64,000 nt of DNA from Bacillus aerolatus (GTDB taxonomy: Bacteria > Bacillota > Bacilli > Bacillales > Domibacillaceae): positions 496,001 through 560,000 of the forward strand of contig NZ_WEIO01000001.1 of the NCBI RefSeq assembly GCF_009183655.1, given 5' to 3'. Each line of letters starts with the position of its first letter. Within the stretch, counting starts at the first letter, position 1. Under the pieces are notes generated by a model. The model was not told where the DNA came from, searched no databases, and worked only from the letters and a program-made list of their open reading frames with translations. The translations under genes and the position numbers were made by a program. Shown piece after piece: positions 51,868 through 60,721 of this stretch.

Positions 51868-52162
51868 TATTGAAAAAGGGTTCATCTCGTTAAGCTAAAT
51901 TTGTGAGGTATAAATAGTTTGATAATCGGCAAGCCCGCGCTTGATAAAATGGTTTTTTGCTGCTATTGGTTAAATACGAACTGTAGTTTCGATGTTTGGT
52001 TACATAAGCATGTTACAGATAGAGGCATGAAAAGTAGAAAGCATATAAAGGATGAGCTTAACTTTGTTTCCGTGCGTTTACCTATCATCTCCCTGTACAG
52101 AAATGGACTAGTCACTCTTTTCCATACATATAATCCAGTGAATAAAGCGAAAGGGGAAGGAA

Positions 52163-53236
52163 ATGATGCCTTATCCACTCTATCCTTTTGTAAAACCCTA
52201 TTTAATGACACGCGGTTTGCAGCCCGAAAATCAGGAAACACCTATTCAGTTTATAAAGACAGATACAATCGATTATCAGCTATTTTATAGGAGAAACCAT
52301 TTTGCCTATCCGGGTTTGTCCTATTCAAATTATTGGCTTCCTATAAACGGACTGGTTAAGACAGCAAAATGCTTTTCCTTACAAGATATTCTCAGGCTGC
52401 CTTCGAAAACATTGAAGGTAGTTCTTGAATGTGCAGGAAATAAACGCAGCTTGTTTGAGCCGAAAGTATTTGGAGAGCAATGGGAAAAAGGAGCGATTAG
52501 CCAAGGATACTGGAAAGGGGTTCCTTTACGAACGCTTCTTGAGTTAGCAGGAATGAAAGAAGGCGCAAAAGAAGTGGTAGTGGAAGGATATGATTATGGA
52601 AGAAGAACGGATCTAGATACTGTTCATACTTATGCCAGAAGTTTACCTATATATAAAGCCATTCATCCCGATACGATCATTGCTTATGAATATAATAACC
52701 GCCCCATTCCTTTTAAACATGGTTATCCGCTGAGATTAATTGTTCCGCAGTGGTACGCAATGGCTTCTGTAAAATGGATTAAGCAAATCAGCGTGATTGA
52801 TTCAGACTTTACTGGGCCTTTTCAATCTGTTGATTATGTTTATTATCCACATAAAGAGAATGATGAAGGGGCTTTTCCGGTTACAACTATTAAAGTTAAC
52901 TCCACTATACAAAAGCCATTAAATATGGAAGTGTTGAATACCGGCAAGCATATAATCGAAGGAATTGCTTGGACCGGCAAAGGAAATATAACAAAGGTTG
53001 AGGTAAGTACTAATGGCGGAAAAACATGGACGGAAGCAAAGGTATCTCAACAAAATAAAGAAGGTTATGCTTGGTCTGCTTGGAAGTTTGAATGGTCAGT
53101 GGCAGCAAAAGGAGAATATACATTAATGGCAAAAGCAACGAATTCGTATAACCAGGAACAGCCAGCAACTCCTTTTTGGAATAGAAAAGGGTATGGTTAT
53201 AATGCGATAGAAAAAATTAAGGTTAAAATTGAATAA
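52163..53236 (+). CDS. Sulfite oxidase-fold molybdopterin enzyme
   Basis: ATG 52163/52166 follows GGGGAAGGAA. The 357-residue protein has the molybdopterin domain with the Mo-ligand Cys 90 in VVLECAGNKRS, YWKGVPLRTLLELAG, EGYDYGRRTDLDTVHTYARS, and AYEYNNRPIPFKHGYPLRLI, then the dimerisation domain (IIEGIAWTGKGNITKVEVST, NGGKTWTEAKV). Sulfite oxidases turn sulfite into sulfate; bacterial YuiH-like members lack a heme domain, as here. No signal peptide is seen. No companion cytochrome or cofactor gene is adjacent. 51868-52162 contains no convincing gene. Confidence 0.88.
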   Translation: MMPYPLYPFVKPYLMTRGLQPENQETPIQFIKTDTIDYQLFYRRNHFAYPGLSYSNYWLPINGLVKTAKCFSLQDILRLPSKTLKVVLECAGNKRSLFEPKVFGEQWEKGAISQGYWKGVPLRTLLELAGMKEGAKEVVVEGYDYGRRTDLDTVHTYARSLPIYKAIHPDTIIAYEYNNRPIPFKHGYPLRLIVPQWYAMASVKWIKQISVIDSDFTGPFQSVDYVYYPHKENDEGAFPVTTIKVNSTIQKPLNMEVLNTGKHIIEGIAWTGKGNITKVEVSTNGGKTWTEAKVSQQNKEGYAWSAWKFEWSVAAKGEYTLMAKATNSYNQEQPATPFWNRKGYGYNAIEKIKVKIE

Positions 53237-53508
53237 TCACTCTTCTCGGAGGGGGGGTGAAATTGTTATTATCTTAATCCGGCTGAAAAAGTAATCTAAA
53301 AGTGTTGGATTGGCTTGTGACCTCGACAGCTATGTTTTTATAAAACAAAATCCGCCCTGGCCCAGCAAAGGATTTTAAAACGTTTATTTGGCAGATACAT
53401 CAGCCTTTTATTTTGAAAAAGAAAATTGATTTAAGAAATATCTTGCATTAAAGTGGAGTTTCTAAGCCATACTTTTAAAGAACGAAATATTTGAATGGAG
53501 GCTTTATC

Positions 53509-53688
53509 ATGGGAAGAGACGATAATAAAACAGGTGGTAACAACTCAAGTTCTTTACCGCAAACACCAAAAAACTTAAAAATACCTCCAAGCAAAGTAGA
53601 TGAAGAATTTTCTCGCGAATTAGACGAACTCGATGACCTAAAATCTAAACCAGAGCGAATTAATCCAAAGCATTCAAATAAAAGTTAA
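53509..53688 (+). CDS. YfhD-like small protein, 59 aa
   Basis: ATG 53509 has ATGGAGGCTTTATC upstream; the earlier ATG at 53491 is part of that RBS. The product GRDDNKTGGNNSSSLPQTPK then VDEEFSRELDELDDLKSKPE matches the YfhD pattern (MGR--N..., LPQTPK, then VEFS-ELAD--D-EA). YfhD is a small forespore-type protein of unknown function. It is hydrophilic and basic to acidic along its length. Confidence 0.7.
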   Translation: MGRDDNKTGGNNSSSLPQTPKNLKIPPSKVDEEFSRELDELDDLKSKPERINPKHSNKS

Positions 53689-53711
53689 TATTTGTTATGG
53701 ATTTTGATTGG

Positions 53712-53752
53712 TTAAAAAACACCGATTTTAACATTTCGGTGTTTTTTATTTG
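53712..53752 (+). terminator. Rho-independent terminator
   Basis: AAAAAACACCGA / TCGGTGTTTTTT stem with 11-nt loop and long T-tract. Follows the YfhD-like gene. Confidence 0.85.
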
Positions 53753-53977
53753 TATTTATTTTTTGTTTGTGAGGCATATCTAAAAGATTTGCAGTTTCCT
53801 TCATAATTAATGAGGAATATTTTAATCAGGGTATTTTTGCACTAACCTAAAAAACTAATTATGTTGAAATCTAAAAGAGAAATCATCTTATTTTGGAATA
53901 GGGTTATAACTTTGCTTCGCGGAGGAAACCCCCTTCGCAGTATGATAAAAATAAGGTAATGAGAGGAGTGGTTTTCT

Positions 53978-54090
53978 ATGAATAACAATCGTGAGAAGTC
54001 GCAGAAAAGCCAGAAATCGAAACAGCAAAACAAGAGCAGGGTGTTATAGTAGGACCTGTTTACGATTTTTTGTTCGAAGGGGGAAAATAA
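53978..54090 (+). pseudogene. Tiny hydrophilic protein gene, probably frameshifted
   Basis: ATG 53978 follows GAGGAGTGGTTTTCT and begins NNNREKSQKSQKSKQQNK, stopping at 54047. In another frame the same DNA continues as EIETAKQEQGVIVGPVYDFL then FEGGK, stop at 54088. A shift in the A-rich part would give a ~37-residue protein. Small basic/acidic proteins of this kind are often spore-related in Bacillus, but this is not shown. Confidence 0.35.
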
Positions 54091-54095
54091 CTCTT

Positions 54096-54155
54096 ATGAC
54101 GAAGAGTACGAAGACTACATCTAATGATTTAATGAAACAAGGCCATTCTCGCTAA
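54096..54155 (+). CDS. Possible 19-residue microprotein
   Basis: ATG 54096 follows GGGGGAAAATAACTCTT. The product MTKSTKTTSNDLMKQGHSR is short and polar. It is directly followed by a terminator hairpin. It is listed only because of its RBS and position. Confidence 0.25.
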   Translation: MTKSTKTTSNDLMKQGHSR

Positions 54156-54190
54156 TGTGCTTGAAATGTGCAGGCATCTTTTTTAAAGCC

Positions 54191-54215
54191 GGAACCTTTG
54201 ACGGTTCTTTTTTTA
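54191..54215 (+). terminator. Rho-independent terminator
   Basis: GGAACC-TTTGAC-GGTTCTTTTTTT. Short stem but a strong T-tract. Confidence 0.65.
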
Positions 54216-54239
54216 TTTAGTGTTTTATCCGTTCTTTTC

Positions 54240-54276
54240 ATTCTTCAATTAGCGGGACAGTTTAGTTGAACAAGAG
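54240..54276. repeat. Dispersed palindromic element, copy
   Basis: TTCTTCAATTAGC-GGGACA-G-TTTAGTTGAACAAGA: the two arms pair with few mismatches and match the copies at 7528 and 20479. Confidence 0.6.
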
Positions 54277-54378
54277 AATGATGTTTCTAAGCGCTGAACC
54301 TCTACAAAAAGATAAGTTATAGTGGTCCACTATATTTTAATAGATTTTCCACCAGTATAAGGTAAAGGAGTCATTCGT

Positions 54379-54816
54379 TTGAAAATAAAACTACTCTTCA
54401 TTATTCTGTGCATTCCACTGCTTTTTCTTGCGGCCTGTTCATCTGATAGTCAAACTCAAAAAGAATCGACCTCTGCCAATGAAAATGATTCAGTAAAGGA
54501 AAAGGCTCAATCGAAGGAATATTATGTCACAACAGGCTATATTGTTAGGAAGGATGAAAGGCACATAAGGGTAATGCCTAAAATTACAAAAGAGGAACTA
54601 ATGGGCAAGAACGAGGAAGCACTGGAGGCTCTTTTGAGAGAAAAGTATGACGGTCAAGGCGTTAGTTTTAGGACGGCTGACATGGATGCAATCAATGAAA
54701 AGACGATTTCCGCTCTCCATGTCGGACAAAAAGTAGTTATTAAACATGATATGTACGGCCTTTCTGCACCAGCCTATGGAGGACATGCTTTAGAAATAAG
54801 AATTGTAGAAGAATAA
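54379..54816 (+). CDS. DUF3221 lipoprotein
   Basis: A TTG at 54379 follows AAAGGAGTCATTCG. A lipoprotein signal peptide (KLLFIILCIPLLFLAAC, lipobox LAAC) and a polar linker precede the DUF3221 domain: YYVTTGYIVRKDERHIRVMP, then KYDGQGVSFRTADMD and ALHVGQKVVIKHDMYGLSAP, ending GGHALEIRIVEE. DUF3221 is an OB-like small domain of Bacillus lipoproteins (YobA group). Function unknown. Monocistronic with terminator. Confidence 0.85.
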   Translation: MKIKLLFIILCIPLLFLAACSSDSQTQKESTSANENDSVKEKAQSKEYYVTTGYIVRKDERHIRVMPKITKEELMGKNEEALEALLREKYDGQGVSFRTADMDAINEKTISALHVGQKVVIKHDMYGLSAPAYGGHALEIRIVEE

Positions 54817-54828
54817 GGTTCATATCTC

Positions 54829-54862
54829 CCTGAATAGTATGTTGAACTATTCAGGTTCTTGT
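54829..54862. terminator. Terminator-like hairpin between convergent genes
   Basis: CCTGAATAGT / ACTATTCAGG around ATGTTGA, followed by TTCTTGTTT. Perfect 10-bp stem. Confidence 0.7.
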
Positions 54863-54937
54863 TTGCCAAAAATTTAAGGAGGAAACAAACCAAAATCAAA
54901 TTTAGAGACTTTGAAGTATATAATGATTCTCATCTAA

Positions 54938-55828
54938 TTAACAATCATCCATTCTACATTTTTTGTATGCTAATGGTGTCATGTTCATTGACTTTCGGAA
55001 TTTATCGATGAAATAGCTTGTACTATTAAATCCTACTTGATAGGCAACTTCTGTCACATTGGATTCTGCTTGTTGCAGTAGGGCTAAGCTTTTTTGAATT
55101 CGATAAACGATGACGTAACTCAACGGTGTTGTCTTTAAAATTCGTTTGAAATATCGACAGCATTCAGAACGGCTCAATTGACCAGCTCTTGCAATATCGT
55201 CTAACATGATTTCCTCAGCAAAATGCAGGTGTACCCAATTTAACATTTGCTTCATTCGATGACTCTTTAACATTTCCGTCTGATTGTATTCTAGTTGAAA
55301 GCCATTGATGATTAAGTTTTGCCAAATGAACGTTAGCTGTACGGTGATGTCGATTTCATAGTATGTCGATTTTTGTTGAATCCATTGATTGATTTTTACA
55401 ATGGCAGCTAAAATGTTTTTCCCCCAAAGCTCATTTGCCTCTATATATAAGTAAGGGAAATTAGTCGCTTGAATATAGGGATATACATAGGTTGTATAGA
55501 GTTCTTGGGGTAAAATAAAATGAGGAGAAACATTTAAACAAATATAGACACAGCCTGAGTGGTTCTTTTCTTCCGCCATGTGCAGACAGCCGCTATTAAT
55601 AAATAGGCCGTCGCCTTCTCGAACCACTAGTTTTTCTTCATTTATTTGAAAGATTGCTTCCCCTTTTACAATCAGGACAAATTGAATTTCATCATGCCAA
55701 TGAAGTAGGATATAGCCATGTATATTTTGGTCAATCGTTGTTTCGTAACAGGCAATCGGCAACACGACTGTACGGTGTTTGGTTAGCTCTTTTAAGTTTT
55801 GATCAACCACGAAATCTTTTATTTGCAA
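54938..55828 (-). CDS. AraC-family transcriptional regulator
   Basis: ATG 55828 on the minus strand begins QIKDFVVDQNLKELTKHRTV. The first ~130 residues form a cupin sensor domain (LHWHDEIQFVLIVKGEAIFQ, EEKLVVREGDGLFINSGCLH). The C-terminal 95 residues carry the double HTH: IMLDDIARAGQLSRSECCRY, FKRILKTTPLSYVIVYRIQK, then VTEVAYQVGFNSTSYFIDKF with the AraC signature ending RKSMNMTPLAYKK. The effector is unknown. The divergent gene at 55948 is the nearest candidate target. Confidence 0.9.
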   Translation of the reverse strand: MQIKDFVVDQNLKELTKHRTVVLPIACYETTIDQNIHGYILLHWHDEIQFVLIVKGEAIFQINEEKLVVREGDGLFINSGCLHMAEEKNHSGCVYICLNVSPHFILPQELYTTYVYPYIQATNFPYLYIEANELWGKNILAAIVKINQWIQQKSTYYEIDITVQLTFIWQNLIINGFQLEYNQTEMLKSHRMKQMLNWVHLHFAEEIMLDDIARAGQLSRSECCRYFKRILKTTPLSYVIVYRIQKSLALLQQAESNVTEVAYQVGFNSTSYFIDKFRKSMNMTPLAYKKCRMDDC

Positions 55829-55947
55829 ATGATCACCTCAATATATTTATATTTTTCTGTTCAATATGAGTATTATTAAAACAAATTTCCACTAACAAAA
55901 ATATAAAAAACCTAAAAAATAATATACATATAAAAGGGGAATGTTCA

Positions 55948-56301
55948 GTGGGGTTTTTAGGGTTCTTAATCACTCTTATTATTTTGTCTTTCTTAGTAGA
56001 AAGATTATTAAGGAAATGGCTTCGTGTAGAAAAGAAAAAGGTTTCGGAAACGTCTGGTAAGAATGTTAACCGCTGGGTGAGAGGCATCATCGTAGTCATT
56101 TTTTTGTGTGGTCTTCCCTTTGTTATAGAAGAGGACAAACATGTTATGAAGTGGTATTGGATCTCCTATTTAATTCTATCATTGGGTTTTCAGTCGTTTG
56201 TGCAATGGAAGTACTTGAAGAACTCAAAAGAATATGTCATTACACTTATTTTTCTAATGTTAGGTTTAATGCTTATTTATAATATGTCTTATTTTATTTA
56301 A
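55948..56301 (+). CDS. DUF4181 membrane protein
   Basis: A GTG at 55948 follows AAAAGGGGAATGTTCA. The 117-residue protein has four helices and the DUF4181 opening LIILSFLVERLLRKWLRVEK then KKVSETSGKNVNRWVRGIIV, with KWYWISYLILSLGFQSFVQW later. DUF4181 proteins are common in Bacillus with unknown role. It is divergent from the AraC gene with 119 bp between. Confidence 0.85.
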   Translation: MGFLGFLITLIILSFLVERLLRKWLRVEKKKVSETSGKNVNRWVRGIIVVIFLCGLPFVIEEDKHVMKWYWISYLILSLGFQSFVQWKYLKNSKEYVITLIFLMLGLMLIYNMSYFI

Positions 56302-56522
56302 CTATTACTACGGAGTTGAACGATAAATTGCAAGGGAACTTTTTGATGAACAAGGTCTAGGCCAGCATGCAAGGTGCTGGCTTTTCTTATCTTGTGGCGT
56401 CCGGAAGGTTAATTGGCCGTGAATACGTCGGCGGTCATACTAGCCTACGATAAACTGAAACAGGAGTACATGGAAATTGTAGACGCAAAATATGTAACAA
56501 AAGTTGATTAAAAAAGACAGAC
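56302..56522. other. Gene-end scrap and repeat unit
   Basis: 56344-56420 is a copy of the unit AAG-CT-GGCCAGCATG-AAGGTGCTGGCTTTTCTTAT, also present at 59980-60015 and 60450-60480. After it an open stretch without a start reads AVILAYDKLKQEYMEIVDAK then YVTKVD and a stop at about 56510, the end of an unidentified gene. Confidence 0.4.
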
Positions 56523-56707
56523 TTAGTTGTCTCTTCTCTCACTGTTTTTAGACTTGTTTGCAGTATATAAAGCTAGTGCCAGAATAAATAGCCCTGTATT
56601 TAGGGATAAACAATCCCATTCCATGTTCCGTTGAAAATGGTGATGTTAATAAGAGTCATAAATTGCATAGCAAATACAATTAACAATAAAAAAGTTGACG
56701 TATTCAA
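56523..56707 (-). pseudogene. Small membrane protein gene, frameshifted
   Basis: A TTG at 56707 has AAGGTGTGATAC upstream on the minus strand. The first frame reads NTSTFLLLIVFAMQFMTLIN then ITIFNGTWNG and stops. In another frame the sense continues NMEWDCLSLNTGLFILALAL then YTANKSKNSERRDN, stop at 56523. Restoring the frame gives a ~60-residue two-helix protein with a basic tail. Family unknown. Confidence 0.5.
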
Positions 56708-56934
56708 AGTATCACACCTTTTATATAATGCTCTATGTCCATAATAGCTGACTTTAGGATCTTAAAAAAGGAAGAATTTATTACGTAGTTCGTGAATAAT
56801 GCACAGCAGAAATAAAATGTGCTCGTCACGAAGTCCATCCGATGTATCCAAGTGATTTTGCAATTACTCTGAATCGCTTTCCGTGAATGATGTGATATAG
56901 AAAGCAGCGGCAAAGGGTGCTCTCCTGAATTACT

Positions 56935-56965
56935 AAAGCCCCGCTCGAGAGCAGGGCCTTAGTGA
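56935..56965. terminator. Terminator-like palindrome
   Basis: AAGCCCCGCT-CGAG-AGCAGGGCCTT, one mismatch. It lies after the minus-strand gene 56967-57158 and could end it; the T-tract on the minus strand is short. Confidence 0.55.
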
Positions 56966-56966
56966 A

Positions 56967-57158
56967 TCAAGTTTTTTTTCGTTGTTCATTGATCCACCAA
57001 TCAATATGATCTAAATCGAAAATAACAATACTGCTCATAGGTCGGCTGTGAGGTATCTTTTTCCGGAATATTAGGTCATTGATTTTTTCTTCGGTCATTG
57101 GATAATTTACCGAATCAAGGTAGATCATTAAATCTTTTGTTCTATTGACTTTTCTCAT
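56967..57158 (-). CDS. Small DNA-binding-like protein, 63 aa
   Basis: ATG 57158 follows GGGAGGTGATTAA on the minus strand, an excellent RBS. The product (RKVNRTKDLMIYLDSVNYPM, TEEKINDLIFRKKIPHSRPM, SSIVIFDLDHIDWWINEQRK) has a helix-turn-helix followed by a wing-like strand and the W-I--Q ending, as in MerR/excisionase-like folds (HIDWWI resembles the D-WL of Xis-type proteins). It may be a phage-derived regulator. No integrase is nearby. Confidence 0.65.
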   Translation of the reverse strand: MRKVNRTKDLMIYLDSVNYPMTEEKINDLIFRKKIPHSRPMSSIVIFDLDHIDWWINEQRKKT

Positions 57159-57276
57159 TTAATCACCTCCCACCCAGACTTCTTTGTTCGAAAAACGGAC
57201 AGAAGAACTCTTAGTGTTAGCTGTTAAATGGAGTAAGCTTAGTATCTTATACCCGCATATTAAGGAAATAATCTTA

Positions 57277-57366
57277 TTACGTAATTTTTGGAGCAGCTGC
57301 TTGAGCATAAGTGCTTTCTTTTGTAATGTCTGTAGCCCAATGGCGTGAATGAAGTGCTTTTGCCAT
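57277..57366 (-). CDS. Possible 29-residue microprotein
   Basis: ATG 57366 follows AATAAGGAAAAG on the minus strand and encodes MAKALHSRHWATDITKESTY then AQAAAPKIT. The RBS and composition are plausible. The plus-strand stretch at 57472-57585 (KPDFTRCFARKNRFSLISRI...) also looks coding-like but lacks a start; neither could be assigned. Confidence 0.3.
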   Translation of the reverse strand: MAKALHSRHWATDITKESTYAQAAAPKIT

Positions 57367-57647
57367 CTTTTCCTTATTTTTATTATTAATAATCCCCCGG
57401 GTTTTAAAATCAACCGAAGAAGGAAGAGATAGATAACTTTGAACGGATCATATTGTTTTAGGGGGAAAGAAAATAAAACCAGACTTTACCCGTTGTTTCG
57501 CACGGAAAAACAGGTTCAGTCTGATTTCACGAATAGTGAAAGAAGAGTGTATCTCAAATACAGAAGAATTCAAGATGTCTAAATAACAAGGCTATAGCGA
57601 GAAAGAGGATAATTCCCTATAGCCCGATCTTATTAAAAATTCACAAG

Positions 57648-57794
57648 TTAGCAAGAGTCGCCATACCCGCCTACAAAAGAGGCGCCAATAATGATTAAAA
57701 GAATGAACAATACGACAATTAACGCAAAAGAGCTGCCGTATCCGCCATAACCACCACCATATCCACCATAGCATCCACCGCCAAAGAAGCCCAT
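57648..57794 (-). CDS. YjcZ-family sporulation protein, 48 aa
   Basis: ATG 57794 follows TTAGGAGGTGAAAATTGAT. The product [20 protein letters not shown] then [20 protein letters not shown] and VGGYGDSC shows the family plan: a Gly/Tyr-rich start and one membrane helix with the ending IIGA-F. YjcZ-type proteins are small sporulation proteins of Bacillus. It is normally missed by gene finders because of its length. Confidence 0.85.
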   Translation of the reverse strand: MGFFGGGCYGGYGGGYGGYGSSFALIVVLFILLIIIGASFVGGYGDSC

Positions 57795-57898
57795 ATCAAT
57801 TTTCACCTCCTAATTAGTAGGAATAATATATGATATGAGAAAAAGTAAGGAAAGCTTGGATTAATGTACCTGTTAGGATAGTTAAACAGCACAAAAAA

Positions 57899-58015
57899 TT
57901 AATAATATCCTTCGTATGGATAAAATAACGCACTACCTAATAAACCACCCGCTAACCCTCCCAAAAATGGTGATCCAAATCCACCAAATGGTCTTATTCG
58001 TTCGTCTGTCTTCAT
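57899..58015 (-). CDS. Small Gly-rich protein, 38 aa
   Basis: ATG 58015 on the minus strand encodes KTDERIRPFGGFGSPFLGGL then AGGLLGSALFYPYEGYY. Similar peptides ending in FLGGLAGGLLGSALF-P-P occur in many Bacillus genomes and are probably spore- or envelope-associated. The RBS is weak (GGGAAATGTGTTTG), so the true start is uncertain. It lies upstream of the YjcZ-type gene on the same strand. Confidence 0.6.
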   Translation of the reverse strand: MKTDERIRPFGGFGSPFLGGLAGGLLGSALFYPYEGYY

Positions 58016-58116
58016 ACTTTCATCAAACACATTTCCCGCTTGTTTTTTTAAAGAGTATCTGGCATTTACATGCTATGCTTAGCGTTTAGAAAAGAGCTTA
58101 TTTTTACTATGATTAG

Positions 58117-58251
58117 ACGATTGCCTATGCCCCACAAAAGGTCGATGTATTGATTTTCTTTGCTGAAGCAGCAACTTTATTTGGTTTATCTATTCTTCTT
58201 ATCTTTATTATTGAATTATTTTTACACTTAGGGAAACGCAGCAGAAGATGA
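58117..58251 (+). pseudogene. C-terminal scrap of a membrane protein gene
   Basis: An open stretch after TAG at 58114 reads TIAYAPQKVDVLIFFAEAAT then LFGLSILLIFIIELFLHLGK and RSRR, stop at 58249. The pattern (polar loop, one helix, basic tail) fits the end of a membrane protein. A second open piece at about 58359-58440 (SEILLGLAMVPGVVPVIGET, FVHIYSS) may belong to another remnant. Neither was identified. Confidence 0.35.
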
Positions 58252-58492
58252 GCAGAGAGTTTTGTTTTAGAGGAGCTCGATAGGCAGCCAACATTCCGCG
58301 TTTTGCTGGGGGTTTCGTACATTTCTAAGCCGCGCCTACAAGGGTTATAGAGCAAAAGTGAAATTCTGCTTGGTCTAGCGATGGTACCGGGAGTAGTTCC
58401 TGTTATTGGAGAGACATTTGTTCATATTTATTCTTCCTAATACGGGATTAGGATATAATAAAAATAAATGAATAATAAAAGGTGTGATTTTT

Positions 58493-59377
58493 TTGACGGA
58501 AGGCTTACCACTAAAAAAGCAACATAAAAAGTTATCTCGTTTGAAAGTGATCCAGAGGGCCATTTTTATTACAATTGGTGCCTTGTTAATGGCCGTTGGA
58601 TTAGAAATCTTTTTAGTTCCCAACCAGGTAATTGATGGTGGCATTACAGGTATTTCTATTATGCTTTCTCACATTACAGGTTTAAAACTCGGCATTTTTC
58701 TTTTAATCTTAAATTTACCATTTGTATACCTTGGATATAAACAGTTTGGAAAAACTTTTGCTATATCTACGGTATATGGGATTATCATGCTATCTATTTT
58801 TGCAACATTTTTTCATCCGATTTTGCCATTTACTCAGGATATCCTTCTCGCTACAATTTTCGGGGGGATTATCTTAGGTGTTGGTGTTGGAATGGTCATT
58901 CGTAACGGTGGTGCGCTGGATGGTACAGAAGTACTTTCGATTGTAGTAAGTAAAAAAGTGCCTTTTTCCGTTGGCGAGATCGTCATGTTCATAAACTTGT
59001 TTATACTTAGCTCTGCAGGATTTGTATACACTTGGGACCGAGCGATGTATTCAATCTTAGCTTATGTAGTAGCTGCCAAAGCCATTGATATTGTTGTTGC
59101 CGGAATGGAAGAATCAAAGTCAGCATGGATCATTAGTGATGAAGCAAGAGAGATAGGCGATGCAATCAATAGTCGTTTAGGAAGAGGTGTCACCTACCTA
59201 CATGGAGAAGGTGCCTATACAGGTGACGACAAGAAGGTTATATTCTGTATTATCACTCGACTCGAAGAATCCAAACTAACAACAATTGTTGAAGAAATCG
59301 ATCCTTCTGCCTTCTTAGCACTTGCGGATATTTCGGAGGTACGGGGCGGCCGGTTCAAAAAGAGAAGTATTCATTAA
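58493..59377 (+). CDS. YitT-family membrane protein (DUF161 / DUF2179)
   Basis: A TTG at 58493 is chosen because AAAGGTG lies eight bases upstream. The 294-residue protein has five to six helices with the family signatures FLVPNQVIDGGITGISIMLS and IFGGIILGVGVGMVIRNGGA, LDGTEVLSIVVSKK, then a soluble DUF2179 domain (GRGVTYLHGEGAYTGDDKKV, SAFLALADISEVRGGRFKKR). The group is widespread in Bacillus, probably transporting an unknown solute, with a ligand-sensing C-terminal domain. Monocistronic. Confidence 0.9.
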   Translation: MTEGLPLKKQHKKLSRLKVIQRAIFITIGALLMAVGLEIFLVPNQVIDGGITGISIMLSHITGLKLGIFLLILNLPFVYLGYKQFGKTFAISTVYGIIMLSIFATFFHPILPFTQDILLATIFGGIILGVGVGMVIRNGGALDGTEVLSIVVSKKVPFSVGEIVMFINLFILSSAGFVYTWDRAMYSILAYVVAAKAIDIVVAGMEESKSAWIISDEAREIGDAINSRLGRGVTYLHGEGAYTGDDKKVIFCIITRLEESKLTTIVEEIDPSAFLALADISEVRGGRFKKRSIH

Positions 59378-59385
59378 AGTGAAAT

Positions 59386-59435
59386 GATATCAATTAAAAG
59401 TCAACATTTGAAAATGTTAACTTTTAATTGATATC
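59386..59435. terminator. Long stem hairpin after the YitT gene
   Basis: GATATCAATTAAAAG and CTTTTAATTGATATC are exact complements; inside them AACATT/AATGTT also pair, giving a ~24-bp A+T-rich stem around TGAA. It works in either orientation as a terminator-like structure. It is followed by ATCGTTAGTGGACGATAATG, a copy of the repeat unit of this region. Confidence 0.65.
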
Positions 59436-59483
59436 GTTAGTGGACGATAATGTGTGCATTTAATGCTTCTGAACTAATAAGGT

Positions 59484-59504
59484 ATCAAAGTTTATAACTT
59501 TGAT
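59484..59504. repeat. Inverted repeat
   Basis: ATCAAAGTT-TAT-AACTTTGAT, perfect 9-bp arms, between the YitT gene and the maa remnant. Possible operator. Confidence 0.5.
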
Positions 59505-59548
59505 TAAACCACTTTAATAATCAAACACGTATCCCATTTTACAGTTGA

Positions 59549-59573
59549 AGCCAACCTTTTAGTTGGCTTTTTC
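59549..59573 (+). terminator. Rho-independent terminator
   Basis: AGCCAAC-CTTTTA-GTTGGCT followed by TTTTCT. Confidence 0.7.
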
Positions 59574-59700
59574 TATGTCATCTGTTAGACGATACTGCGC
59601 ACGAATCTAAAGGAGGAGTTTACTTGAACAAGATAATCTTATGGATATGGTACGATTGTTTTTAACAACACATTTATGTTTGTTAAGGAGATTCGAAAAA

Positions 59701-59965
59701 ATGAAAACTGAAAAAGAGAAAATGTTGAAGGGTGAACTTTATAATGGAACCGACCCGGATTTGCTAAAAGAAAGATTAAACGCTCGAAGACTAACCAGGT
59801 TATACAATCAAACACTCGAAACGGATGGGAATAAAAGAACTGAACTATTAAAAGAATTATTCGGTTCAACTGGAAGAGATCTATACATAGAACCAGCATT
59901 TCGTTGTGATTATGTGTTGTAGTAGGTGGAAATCCTGCAAAAATAATTAAACAAATTGAGGTATA
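59701..59965 (+). pseudogene. maa-like sugar O-acetyltransferase gene with central deletion
   Basis: ATG 59701 follows TTAAGGAGATTCGAAAAA. The N-terminal Maa domain is intact (TEKEKMLKGELYNGTDPDLL, KERLNARRLTRLYNQTLETD, then GSTGRDLYIEPAFRCDY). After CDY the expected left-handed beta-helix (about 100 residues with the catalytic His) is missing, and the sense resumes in another frame as VVVGGNPAKIIKQIEV with a stop at 59963. The intact enzyme would acetylate maltose or related sugars. It cannot be active. Confidence 0.75.
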
Positions 59966-60175
59966 GATTAACTAGTTAAAGAAAGTCTCGGTCAGCATGT
60001 ATGGTGCTGGCTTTTCTTATGTCGTTAGTAGGACGGTACTACGCAATAATCTACTTCCTAAACTTAAAGGAGCAGGTTAGTATAAGAAGTACTCTTTGTA
60101 AAAAAAGAGGTTTTTTGCTCTCGATATGTAATTAAAGTAGATAAGTACACGTTTCTAACTAGGGAGAGAACTAAA

Positions 60176-60415
60176 ATGAAGAAATTAATTATTGGTGGTA
60201 CCGGAGTATTATCAGGTGTTATTTTATTTGGAATGACACTAATCGCTGCAGCAGTTTATTCGCTTTATTTAACTGCTCCAGATATAGGCAGCTACGATAC
60301 TAACTTAGGTGTGTTTGGGACAGCTTTAAAAGAAATTGGAAATATACCATTGATTATAAGTTTATTGCTCTTTATTGTTGGTGTTTTTTATTTAATTAAA
60401 GGTATCAAAGAATAA
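60176..60415 (+). CDS. Small two-helix membrane protein, 79 aa
   Basis: AGGGAGAGAACTAAA precedes ATG 60176. The product has two helices (LIIGGTGVLSGVILFGMTLI and PLIISLLLFIVGVFYLIKGI) joined by a loop with YLTAPDIGSYDTNLGVFGTA. I recall very similar small proteins in Bacillus and Paenibacillus of unknown function. It lies between two copies of the local repeat unit. Confidence 0.65.
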   Translation: MKKLIIGGTGVLSGVILFGMTLIAAAVYSLYLTAPDIGSYDTNLGVFGTALKEIGNIPLIISLLLFIVGVFYLIKGIKE

Positions 60416-60721
60416 TATTAAATTATTAAACTAATGAGTGAGTTAAAGAAGGGCTAGGTCAGCGTGTATGGTGCTGACTTTTTATGTCGCAGTCGGACGA
60501 AATTGTTCATTAAGCTTAAATTTTTTTGCTAAACTAATGGGGCAGGTTAGTAAGAGTGCAAATTTTTAAAAAATACTGTTATATGATAATTTATAATATG
60601 TTAAATTTTAAAATCTGAATTTCCTGCATGAATCTATTCCTCTTTGGAAATAAAATGATTATGAATACTTTTATACGGTTATTAGTACAAGACAATTTTT
60701 CAAAAAGGAGAGGGCTATCGC

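Noticed and set aside
51919-52290. 123-codon open frame before the sulfite oxidase gene
   Set aside because: No RBS, overlaps the start of the molybdopterin enzyme by over 100 bp, and its composition is not protein-like.
56704-56913. 69-codon open frame on the minus strand
   Set aside because: No RBS and no protein-like pattern; it overlaps the start region of a better-supported small membrane gene remnant.
57592-57774. Trp/Arg-rich open frame on the minus strand
   Set aside because: It is an out-of-frame reading of the Gly/Tyr-rich YjcZ-type gene.
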